64,000 nucleotides of DNA. It comes from Ascoidea asiatica. Lineage: Eukaryota; Ascomycota; Saccharomycetes; Ascoideales; Ascoideaceae. The first letter of the stretch is position 1, and each line of letters begins with the position of its first letter. Made by a program: the position numbers and the translations under genes. Under the pieces are notes generated by a model that did not search any database, was not told the origin of the DNA, and was given only the letters and a program-made list of their open reading frames with translations. The DNA is taken from contig BCKQ01000005.1 in NCBI GenBank assembly GCA_001600695.1, positions 1,149,638 through 1,213,637 of the forward strand, in the 5' to 3' direction. Below, one piece after another: positions 55,939 through 64,000 of the stretch.

Positions 55939-57918
55939 ATGCCTTCATTTTATAGAAAAACTGCAATTTCTGGTATTAATAAAGTTTATAATTATACTTC
56001 AAATTATGCTAATGAGAAAGAAAGTGTAACTTTAGGTGCTGCAGCTTCTTTAATTGGAATTGGTTTAGATAAAATTGGAACTTCAGGTTCCGCAAGACAA
56101 ATTATTAATAATAATGAAAATATTGATATTGATATTGATAATAATAATAATAATAATAATAATAATATAAATCCACCACTTTCTGCAAATTCAACATTTT
56201 CATCTGATAATGGATTTTGGAATGATGAAAATTTTGAACAAGATCCAAATGATTTAAATGAAAATGATTATGAAAATTTAAGAAAAAAAATTCCATCAAA
56301 ATTAAAATCAAAATTACATCTTAATTCAAATTTAAATTTAAATTCAAATTCAAATTCAAAAAAATCTAAAAATGATGATCATTTTATTGATAAAGTTTTA
56401 GAAAAATTATTAAATAATGTAATTCCAAATGATTTACCAAATAGAAATAATTTTGAAGGTAGAATTAAAGATTCTTCAAGAAAAAAAACTCCAAATTTAT
56501 CAATAAAAATTTTAACTAAAAATATGAAAAAATTAATGGATAGATCAACAATAATTTTTGAATTACAATTCTCAATCTTACAAATTTTTACTTGGAATAA
56601 TCCAATTATTACTATTATCATTTCAATTCTTTATACTTATATTTGTATTTATCCTTATTTTATAATAATTTCTCCATTGATTTATTTAATTGTTTTTATA
56701 ATGTTACCTTCTTATATTTATAGACATCCATTAAATTATTTAAATATTTTAATTCCATTTAAAAATAAAAATTTTAAAACTTTTTTACAATTTTTATTTA
56801 ATTCTTCAATTGAAAATAATAATGAATATAAATTTCAAAATCAATATATTAATGATAGAAAATGGAATTTAAAAAAATATAATTTAGATAAATCTTCAAT
56901 TTTAGATTCTCCTTCAAATATTGAACTTTCAAATTCTGATTTAAATTCTATTTCAAATTCTATTTCAAATTCTNCTTCAAATTCTTCAATTAATTTAAAT
57001 GAATCTATTAGAACAAATTCTGATAATTTTACAATAAAAAGTAATAATACAAATTATAATCAATATTTATCTCCTATTAATGATAATAGACAACCATCAA
57101 AAGTTAAAACTGATGTTAAAATTTTAAAATATAATATGGATTTAATTGTAAATATAAGAGATTTTCAAAATTTATTAACTAATGCTTTAGAAATTTTTGA
57201 TCAAATTGAAATGTTTTTATATGGTACTGCAGGTTTTAAAAATGAAAGAGACTCAACTGCTTTATTTTATACTTTATTAATTTTAATAATAATTTTTTTA
57301 ATTATTGGTCCATATATTCCTTGGAAATTTATATTCATCATCTCAGGTTGGTCAATTTTTCTAATTACAAATCCATTAATAATTGAAGAATTAAAAAAAT
57401 ATAATGAATTAATTTATGAAGAAAAAATAAAAATTGATGAAGTTATTATTAAACATAAAAGAGCAGATATAATTTTAGATGAAAAACCAAATTTTGAAAT
57501 TATTGAAATTTTTGAAATTGAAAAACAAGGTTTAACTCCATTTTTATGGGAACCATTTTTATTTTCAACAAAAATTTTTGATCCAAATTCATTTGAAAGA
57601 AAAAGTCATAAAATTCCAGAAGGTGTAAAAAATTTAAATGATATTTTACCTCCAATAAGTTGGAAATATTATCAAAAAAAAGAATCTGAAAATTCAATAA
57701 TTTATGAATTAGATTCTAATGAAGATTATGAATGGAAAATTGATTATAATAGTAATGAATGGATGACAGAAAGAAATATACCTGATGTTTATCTTAAAAA
57801 TGATAGAGAATGGGTATATGATATTGATGATTCAAGTGATGGAATTTGGAGAAGAAGAAGATGGATAAGAATTGTTTATAGATATGCAAGACCTTCAAAA
57901 AAACCATTTTATCATTGA
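55939..57918 (+). CDS. PEX28/PEX29: Pex28/Pex29-type integral peroxisomal membrane peroxin (Pex24 family)
   Basis: 659 residues from the ATG at 55939 (an upstream TTG at 55927 is not used). The N-terminus (SFYRKTAISGINKVYNYTSN) and the SVTLGAAASLIGIGLDKIG block look like an amphipathic region. Hydrophobic segments lie near residues 215-265 and 430-465. The C-terminal dysferlin-like (DysF) part has LTPFLWEPFLFSTKIFDP and a Trp/Arg-rich end with WRRRRWIRIVYRYARP, the hallmark of the Pex24/28-32 group. These ER-peroxisome contact proteins control peroxisome size and number. The length and N-terminal layout favour Pex28/29 over Pex30-32. One ambiguous base at 56974. Confidence 0.88.
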   Translation: MPSFYRKTAISGINKVYNYTSNYANEKESVTLGAAASLIGIGLDKIGTSGSARQIINNNENIDIDIDNNNNNNNNNINPPLSANSTFSSDNGFWNDENFEQDPNDLNENDYENLRKKIPSKLKSKLHLNSNLNLNSNSNSKKSKNDDHFIDKVLEKLLNNVIPNDLPNRNNFEGRIKDSSRKKTPNLSIKILTKNMKKLMDRSTIIFELQFSILQIFTWNNPIITIIISILYTYICIYPYFIIISPLIYLIVFIMLPSYIYRHPLNYLNILIPFKNKNFKTFLQFLFNSSIENNNEYKFQNQYINDRKWNLKKYNLDKSSILDSPSNIELSNSDLNSISNSISNSXSNSSINLNESIRTNSDNFTIKSNNTNYNQYLSPINDNRQPSKVKTDVKILKYNMDLIVNIRDFQNLLTNALEIFDQIEMFLYGTAGFKNERDSTALFYTLLILIIIFLIIGPYIPWKFIFIISGWSIFLITNPLIIEELKKYNELIYEEKIKIDEVIIKHKRADIILDEKPNFEIIEIFEIEKQGLTPFLWEPFLFSTKIFDPNSFERKSHKIPEGVKNLNDILPPISWKYYQKKESENSIIYELDSNEDYEWKIDYNSNEWMTERNIPDVYLKNDREWVYDIDDSSDGIWRRRRWIRIVYRYARPSKKPFYH

Positions 57919-58501
57919 AAATTTAAACTATAAACCTATATCATAACATTTTCTCATTATGTTCAAATATCATCCATATACATTCCAAGATAAATTTTTT
58001 TTTTTCTTTTATGTATGGCTTCTAGCCACTATTCTTAGTTCAAATTATGGCTCGAGAAGGATTAATAAACTTTAACAATAAACAATCTATATTCTTCTTT
58101 ACGCTTTTTTATTTCTATTTCTTCTAAGTATTTGAACAGTATATATGTCATTTTTTTGAAAAAATTCAAATCAATTGAAAGCTTTATTGATTGAATTTAA
58201 TTATTTCATATAAACAGTATGCAAATATACTGCAAACTATCATGGGGACTTCCAAAAGGTAGTATCTTGGATCACTAATGGTGGTAAGATATACATTATT
58301 TAAGATGACTTAAATGTTATTGATTTGATTGAAGAAAATCTACAAGCTTATACAGTATATAGAAAATATTTAAAAGAAGTTTTTGAATTTGAAATTTAAA
58401 AAAAAAAAAATATGAAAAAACTATATAAATGAAAAATTTAATAAAAGAAAGTAAAAACAAATGAAATATTAAGAAATCAAAATATGTGAAAATTTATTAG
58501 T
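57919..58501. other. Convergent 3' spacer with hairpin
   Basis: 583 bp between the 3' ends of the peroxin and HSP genes. It holds an imperfect inverted repeat, CTTCTAGCC (58018-58026) against GGCTCGAGAAG (58049-58059), which fails as a tRNA, and a somewhat less AT-rich patch at 58230-58300. No gene is supported. Confidence 0.5.
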
Positions 58502-59101
58502 TTAAGAAATAGCAATACGACGAACATTTTCAGTTTCTTTTTTACCTAATTTTGGAACAGANAGAACTAAAACACCATCAGTATATTTAGCAGAAATATG
58601 TTCATCATCTAATTTTTCATCTTTTGGTAAAGCAACAGTTCTTGAAAATGAACCAGTTGATCTTTCTTGATATTTGATGTTATCTTTAGTTTCTTCTTTA
58701 TGATTTTCAATTTCACCAGAAATTGTAACTGAATTATTTTCTTTATTGAAATCAATATTAATTTTATCTTTTTCAGCACCAGGAATAGATAAATGTAATT
58801 CATAATCTTTTTCATTATTGATTAAATCAACAGGAGGAATAATATCTTTGAAATCCATATTCCAGAGATTATATTCATCATCATCATCATCATCATTAAA
58901 ACTTGGGAAAAATCCAGAAACTAAAGATTTTGGTTTTTCTTTATTAACATTAGCAACTTGTTTTCCATTTTTATTTTCATTTTTACCAATTGCTTTTTTA
59001 TTTTTAATTTGTTCTCTTGGAAGAGTACGATATAATTCATTTAAACTATCATCAATACCAGCAGCAAAATCCCAAAATGGTGAATAAAATAAACCAGACA
59101 T
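58502..59101 (-). CDS. HSP26: Small heat-shock protein, Hsp26-like (alpha-crystallin domain)
   Basis: 199 residues. The N-terminal region (SPFWDFAAGIDDSLNELYR) is aromatic-rich, followed by a charged linker with an Asp run. The alpha-crystallin domain spans ~92-185 with DYELHLSIPGAEKDKINI, TGSFSRTVALP and YTDGVL. The C-terminal RRIAIS supplies the I-x-I motif that docks into neighbouring subunits during oligomer assembly. The protein is a cytosolic holdase chaperone induced by stress. S. cerevisiae Hsp26 is 214 aa; Hsp42 is longer, so Hsp26 is favoured. One ambiguous base at about 58561 leaves one residue after GVLV undefined. Confidence 0.92.
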   Translation of the reverse strand: MSGLFYSPFWDFAAGIDDSLNELYRTLPREQIKNKKAIGKNENKNGKQVANVNKEKPKSLVSGFFPSFNDDDDDDEYNLWNMDFKDIIPPVDLINNEKDYELHLSIPGAEKDKINIDFNKENNSVTISGEIENHKEETKDNIKYQERSTGSFSRTVALPKDEKLDDEHISAKYTDGVLVXSVPKLGKKETENVRRIAIS

Positions 59102-59386
59102 TATTAAATTGATATTGTTTTAATTGTAGTTTTGATTATTGTAAAAATAGATTGAAATTATAGCTTTGAGAAAAAAACTTTTTTTTTATATGATAATTAA
59201 TTGAGTTTGATATAATTGATTGAAATTAATTGAATTGAATAATAATATTTTATGAAAACTTTCCCCAGATTATTTGAAAACCTCTTGTCCTTTTATATTA
59301 TTTTCAATTGAGTAGAAGAAATATATCAATATTCAAAAATCACTCAAACAAAGTACCACAAACATCATATCAAAATCCATAATTTC

Positions 59387-59407
59387 TAGAACTTTCTTGA
59401 GTTCAAT
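59387..59407. promoter_or_regulatory. Heat-shock-element-like inverted repeats
   Basis: The segment reads TTCTAGAACTTTCTTGAGTTC, i.e. TTCnnGAA followed by further TTC units at 5-bp-like spacing, about 285-305 bp upstream of the Hsp26-like start. Hsf1 binds alternating nGAAn units; a heat-shock gene next door fits. TTCTAGAA recurs at ~59470. Binding is inferred. Confidence 0.5.
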
Positions 59408-59773
59408 TAAACAAACCTCATAGTTAGTTAATATTTGTTCAATGTTTTTCTTGTGGTTTTCCAGCATATTCTAGAATTCCAATAAGTCCAATAAGTCCAA
59501 TAAATTCAGTAAATTCAATAATTTCAATAATTTCAATAATTTCAATATTTCTATTCAAACAAGAACAAGAACAAGAATAAAACAATCAGCAACTCAAAGC
59601 AACTTTTTAACGTGAACTTGCCGAGATTTCCAGGAGCCGAGCAGAAAATTCTCGATGCTTCTGGAGCGAGGCGGTGCATTTGCGGCTGGTGTTTAAAATA
59701 AGAATTCTAAAAAATTCTCTGAACACAAAACAAAGGAACAATAAAATTTATTGAATCAATCAGTCAATAATCA

Positions 59774-59926
59774 ATGATACGAACAACTCCAAAGAGAATA
59801 AATCACATCATTCATACAGGAATACATGTTTCTTTTCTAAGGACTGGCAGTCTAGAAATCTATAGAAAGAATCTATCAGTAAATNAGAGAATAATACAAA
59901 CTCAAGAACATAATCAAAAAATGTAA
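59774..59926 (+). CDS. Possible 50-codon small ORF, doubtful
   Basis: An ATG frame of 50 codons starting MIRTTPKRINHIIHTGIHVS with few acids and no simple repeats. One codon is NAG (59885), which could be a stop. I know of no homologue. In AT-rich DNA frames of this size without repeats are uncommon but can be chance. Confidence 0.12.
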   Translation: MIRTTPKRINHIIHTGIHVSFLRTGSLEIYRKNLSVNXRIIQTQEHNQKM

Positions 59927-60660
59927 ACTAATTAATAATAAGGAAAAATAAAGCTAAATGAAAAGAAATAATCAAGTAAGCTAATGAACTTATAGATTTA
60001 ATACCTTTAGAGAAATTAAAGCGTGAGTGATTTTTTTCTTCTATTTTCTATGATGATTAATTTCATTGAAATTACAGAAATTGAAACAAAAGATATTAAA
60101 AACAAAGAGTATATATAATACATTCGAAGTGAAAACCTTAATTTTTGATTGAACAACACTTGAAGTTTGAATAATTGAATAAAGAATACTTTCTAATTTG
60201 GGATTTGTAAGATTATCAATAACTATGCTTATAATAGATTCACAAATACTTGATTTAACTACTTTTTCTTTATAATTTATAACGTATAATTTTTAATTTA
60301 TTGCTTATTACATGGAAAATTGAAAAGAAAATTGAAATATTTAGAAAAGAGTCGATAATTATAAATATGTATTTATAAGGATAATAATAAAAAAATGTAT
60401 TCAAAAATCTACTTTAATACCTTTCATTAAATAAATATTTATTTAAGAATCTTTGAATCCCAAATTCTAAATTCCAAAGTTTCAAAAATTTTCATACCTA
60501 AACTTTAAAACGTCGGTTCTAAATATTCCCTTTCTATTCAGGTGAAGTTCTAAATTGGTCCTGATAAAGAAGGTTTTATTGACTGGCTAATCCTGTTTAT
60601 AGGGTATGTGTTTGTTTTCTGGATTCATTTTTAGGAAGTTTTAAATTTGTCATTTACCGA

Positions 60661-60668
60661 GTCACGTG
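60661..60668 (+). promoter_or_regulatory. GTCACGTG (Cbf1/CDEI-type) site
   Basis: A full RTCACRTG match about 175 bp upstream of the ADA2 ATG. Binding is inferred. Confidence 0.5.
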
Positions 60669-60843
60669 CTCTTATCCTTAGTTAATTTACCGATAATTAA
60701 ATGATTTTCAATTTTGTTTCTTCTTCTTGTTTATTCGGAAATTAGATTTATTCAGAAATAGTAATAATTTCAAAATAATAACAATAGTTTAGAATAAATA
60801 TTCTAAAACAATAACCTAAAAAAAAGATATATAAAATATAAAT

Positions 60844-61819
60844 ATGTCAGGAAAATTTCATTGTGATGTTTGTTGTTCTGATATTACTAATAGAGTAAGA
60901 ATCTCATGTGCTCAATGTACTGAATATGATCTTTGTATTCCATGTTTTTCAACTGGTAGTTCAACTGGAGAACATAAACCTTATCATGATTATAAAATTA
61001 TTGAACAACATGCATATCCAATATTTTCAAAAACTTGGGGAGCAGATGAAGAATTATTACTTATTGAAGGTGCTCAACAATTTGGTCTTGGAAATTGGCA
61101 AGGAATTGCAGATCATATTGGTTTTGGTAGAACTAAAGAAGAAGTTGAAAAACATTATTATGAAATTTATTTAAATTCTACAAATTATCCATTTCCTGAA
61201 ATGGATAAAGATTTTTCAAATGTTTCTGTACAAGCATTTTCAAAAATTAGAAAAAAAAGAATTGATGATAGAAGAAATGCTCCATTACCTCCACCAAAAC
61301 CAAAACCAGTTGCTTCAACACCAGTTTGTCATGAAGTTCAAGGTTATATGCCTGGTAGATTAGAATTTGAATCTGAATATGAAAATGAAGCTGAAATGAC
61401 TGTGAAAGATATGATATTTGATCCAGATGATCAACCTGGTGATATTGATTTAAAACTTGCAATACTTCATATATATAATTCAAGATTAACTATAAGAGCA
61501 GAAAGAAAAAGATTAATGTTAGAAAATAATTTAATGGATTATAAAAAAAAAGTTGCTCAAGAAAAGAAAAGAAATAAAGAACAAAGAGAATTATATAATT
61601 CAATGAAAGCATTTGCAAGAATAACAACCCCAATTGAATTTAAACAATTTACTCAAGGTATTCAAGAAGAATTAGAATTAAGAGAAAGAATTTCTCAATT
61701 ACAAAGTTGGAGAAATGCTGGTTTAACAACATTAGAAAGTGGAATTAAATATGAAAAAGAAAAACTGACAAGAAGTAATATTCAACGATTTACTTTTTCA
61801 AGTTTAGGTAATTCAAGAC

Positions 61820-61896
<77 letters not shown>

Positions 61897-62265
61897 AATT
61901 ATAATGGAAAAGGAAGAGGTTCAGCATTTAATTCACCTGCTCCAATAGATCTTACTTTAATTAAAGGAGGATCTAATAATAATTCAAATTATATTCCAAA
62001 TAGAAAAAATGGTCCTGCTCCATTAGATATTTCAAATTCCTCAGATGTTGAATTGTTATCTTTAGAAGAGCAAATGTTATGTTCAACATTACGACTACAA
62101 CCAAAAGTATATTTAGCAATAAAAGAAACTCTTTTCAGAGAGATTCTAAGAGCTGGAGGGATTCTTAAAAAACGAACAGCTAGAGAATTGTTAAAAATTG
62201 ATGTAAATAAAACATCAAAAATTTATGAATTTTTCCTTCAACAACGATGGCTAAAACAAAATTGA
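60844..62265 (+). CDS. ADA2: SAGA/ADA coactivator subunit Ada2
   Basis: 473 residues. A ZZ zinc finger (CDVC...CAQCTEYDLCIPCF) occupies ~8-50, a SANT domain with TWGADEELLLIEGAQQFGLG then NWQGIADHIG ~65-110, and the Ada2 central region has LEFESEYENEAEMTVKDM at ~178-196. The SWIRM domain is C-terminal (~395-473), with LRLQPKVYLAIKETLFRE and LLKIDVNKTSKIYEFF. Ada2 activates the acetyltransferase Gcn5 within SAGA, SLIK and ADA complexes. An Asn run of about 27 residues (nt ~61824-61890) separates the central region from SWIRM. The one in-frame CTG codon noticed is in the variable linker before it. Length is near S. cerevisiae Ada2 (434 aa). Confidence 0.98.
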
Positions 62266-62676
62266 ACAAAATGCTTTAATATTATTTTTAGTATAATTTT
62301 TATATATGGGTTAGGTTAAATGAGATTAAATGTTCTGGTATTACAGGGTAAAAACGTCTTCTTGGGGTTGTTTTTCACATATTAATCCAGTCTGGTTACC
62401 TGTAGGAGAAGNGAAGAAAGCGGAAAATAAGTTCCGTTTTAGCAGGGCGAAGTGCATACAATCTCTGTTTCAAATAGTTTTGGGATATTTTCTGTTACTT
62501 GTCACTTATGAATAGGCTCAGATCATTTGATCACTGTTAGCAAAGAAGAAGAAGAAGAAGAAGAAACAATTTGATTATTATTGAATAAACAGATAAATAG
62601 ATAGATACATAAATAAATATTTAGGAAGTAGTTAAATAAAAGTATTTATCTATCAATATATAATAATTATAATACA
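62266..62676. other. Intergenic region ADA2/ERV41
   Basis: 411 bp. A less AT-rich patch at 62330-62520 holds one ambiguous base at 62412 and GATCATTTGATC (62522-62533), an inverted repeat. A GAAGAA run at ~62548-62566 and AT-rich leader precede ERV41. No gene is supported. Confidence 0.5.
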
Positions 62677-63845
62677 ATGGATGACAAACTTAAAAATATT
62701 GATGGTAAATTCAGAGGATTAAAAGCATTTGATGCATTTCGTAAGTTATCAATCAAATTTTTGAAATTTTAATGATGTGATGAACAAATTACTAACCAAA
62801 ATTATTATTATTTAAATTTATTATAATCATTTTAGCTAAAATTTCAACTTCAAATACTGTAAGATCAACAAGAGGTGGTTATTCTACTATATTTTTGATA
62901 GTTGGTTTATTTTTCTTAGTATGGATTGAAGTTGGTGGTTGGATTGATGGTCAACTTGATTTTCAATTTTTTGTTAATGATGAAGTAAGTAAAAATTTAC
63001 AAGTTAATATAGATATAGTAATTGCAATGCCATGTAATTATTTACATACAAATGTTTTGGATATGACAAGTGATAGATTACTTGCAGCTGATTTTTTAAC
63101 TTATCAAGGTATAAATTTTTTTATACCAAATAATTATATTGTAAATAGACCTGGACAACCTATAAAAACTCCAGAAATTGATGAAGTTTTAAGAGAAAGT
63201 CTTTTAGCTGAATTTAAAGAAACTGAAACTGATAAAGAAGCTGGTGCACCAGCTTGTCATATATTTGGTTCAATTCCTGTAAATAAAGTTTCTGGTGATT
63301 TTCATATAACTGCAAAAGGTATTGGATATAATGATCGTGCAATGGTTCCAATACAATCATTAAATTTTACTCATGTTATAAGTGAATTTTCATTTGGTGA
63401 ATTTTATCCATATTTAAATAATCCATTAGATTTTACATCAAAAGTAACACCAGAAAATTTACAAAGTTATCAATATTATATGTCTGTTGTACCAACATTT
63501 TATAAAAAATTAGGTGTTGAATTAGAAACTTATCAATATTCTTTAACAGAACAAGATAAAATTTTCAAAAATCAAAAAGTTAATCATATTCCAGGAATTT
63601 TTTTCAAATATGATTTTGAACCTGTAAGTTTATTGATTCAAGAAAGANGAATATCTTTTATTCAATTTGTAACTAGATTAGTAACAATTATTGGTGGTGT
63701 TATTATATCTTTCAAATATTTTTATCGTTCAACTGATAAATTAATGGTATTTTTATTAGGAAAAAGATTTGCTTCAAGAGGTCAAGAAAAAGCAAAAACA
63801 TTATTAGATTCAGATATTAAAAAAGATGATGATTTAGGATATTAA
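62677..63845 (+). CDS. ERV41: COPII vesicle protein Erv41, with one intron
   Basis: Two exons, 62677-62740 and 62836-63845, encode 357 residues. Splicing joins GCATTTC to CTAAAATT and gives KAFDAFPKISTSNTVRS, the conserved start of the Erv41/Erv46 family. The first membrane span follows (STIFLIVGLFFLVW), then a lumenal domain with ACHIFGSIPVNKVSGDFHIT and SEFSFGEFYP, and a second span near the C-terminus (FVTRLVTIIGGVIISFKYF). Erv41 with Erv46 cycles between ER and Golgi and retrieves escaped ER residents. S. cerevisiae ERV41 (YML067C) also has a 5' intron, so the intron is probably ancestral. One ambiguous base at 63648 leaves a residue undefined. Confidence 0.97.
62741..62835 (+). other. 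Spliceosomal intron of ERV41 (95 nt)
   Basis: The 5' splice site is GTAAGT at 62741-62746, the branch point TACTAAC at 62790-62796 and the acceptor TTTTAG ends at 62835. The branch-to-acceptor distance is about 40 nt. Without removal the first exon frame ends within the intron. Confidence 0.95.
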
Positions 63846-64000
63846 AAGTGAATTCATATGCTTAAATAATAAAAGTCTATTTAATTTTTTTTCTTTATTT
63901 ATTAATATATTTTAAAACGTAGTGGAAATGCTATTTAACAAAGTATTTAAAACACAAAATGATAGAAACTAAAAATATTACAAACAAACAAATAAGCAAA
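63846..64000. other. 3' flank of ERV41
   Basis: 155 bp of AT-rich sequence to the window edge with TTTTCTTTATTTATTAAT, a plausible 3'-end region. No gene is seen. Confidence 0.5.

Larger units (their letters stand above)
59102..60843. other. Long divergent intergenic region HSP26-like/ADA2
   Basis: 1.7 kb. Likely stress-promoter elements upstream of the HSP gene include TTCTAGAACTTTCTTGAGTTC near 59387-59407 and TTCTAGAATTCC near 59469-59480, both inverted GAA/TTC heat-shock-element patterns. AATTTC repeats follow at ~59510-59550. A small GC-rich patch lies at 59610-59690. GTCACGTG is at 60661-60668, ahead of ADA2. One possible 50-codon frame is listed separately; otherwise no gene is seen. 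Confidence 0.55.

Noticed and set aside
58018-58059. tRNA- or snoRNA-like hairpin near GTTCAAAT
   Set aside because: The GTTCAAAT sits in the loop of an inverted repeat and no cloverleaf forms.

Overview
The window is nuclear DNA of a budding yeast (Saccharomycotina). It is very A+T-rich, by eye about three quarters A+T, and carries 27 protein genes packed on both strands. Recognisable yeast products include Rad4, Vip1, Utp21, Vam6, Rxt3, Ras, Nte1, Lsm3, Mrpl4, Tom5, Spn1, Tpa1, Ogg1, Orc1, Tem1, Irc21, Abf2, Rps1, a Pex28/29-type peroxin, Hsp26-like, Ada2 and Erv41. All but one are intronless. The exception, ERV41, has a 95-nt intron with textbook yeast signals (GTAAGT, TACTAAC, AG). A mitochondrial NDUFAF6-like squalene/phytoene-synthase-fold gene hints at a lineage that keeps respiratory complex I, so probably outside Saccharomycetaceae; this is inference. 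CTG codons are almost absent, so decoding of CUG as Leu or Ser cannot be settled here.

Layout: 1-641 5' part of RAD4 (-); 2-14 kb VIP1 (+), UTP21 (-), VAM6 (+); 15-22.4 kb a DUF4050-type protein (+), an unknown coiled-coil protein (-), the NDUFAF6-like gene (-), RXT3 (-); 24-30.5 kb RAS (-) and a large unknown helical protein (-); 31.7-40.7 kb NTE1 (+), LSM3 (-)/MRPL4 (+), TOM5 (-)/SPN1 (+); 40.8-46.7 kb TPA1 (-), OGG1 (-), an N-terminal-only RKR1/LTN1 (+); 47.4-53.6 kb ORC1 (+), TEM1 (-), IRC21 (+), ABF2 (-); 54.7-63.8 kb RPS1 (+), PEX28/29-like (+), HSP26-like (-), ADA2 (+), ERV41 (+).

There is no shared pathway, as expected for a eukaryotic chromosome, but several neighbour pairs match S. 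cerevisiae order from memory: LSM3/MRPL4, TOM5/SPN1, ORC1/TEM1, ABF2/IRC21 and VIP1/UTP21 (adjacent but re-oriented). VAM6 and RXT3 are near each other, and NTE1, OGG1, RPS1, TEM1, ORC1 and ERV41 correspond to one region of S. cerevisiae chromosome XIII. The gene set is therefore an ancestral Saccharomycotina linkage group.

Intergenic DNA contains short GC-rich islands in an AT-rich background, many tandem microrepeats, and recurrent GTCACGTG (Cbf1-type) sites near gene starts. Coding sequences are inflated by asparagine runs from AAT/AAC repeats. Most notable: an ORC1 with no visible BAH domain but with an AT-hook and an SPxK array, and an RKR1/LTN1 gene that stops after its N-terminal domain. 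No transposon, CRISPR array, rRNA or convincing tRNA was found. Single ambiguous bases (N) occur only after about 34.3 kb and cluster around RKR1.
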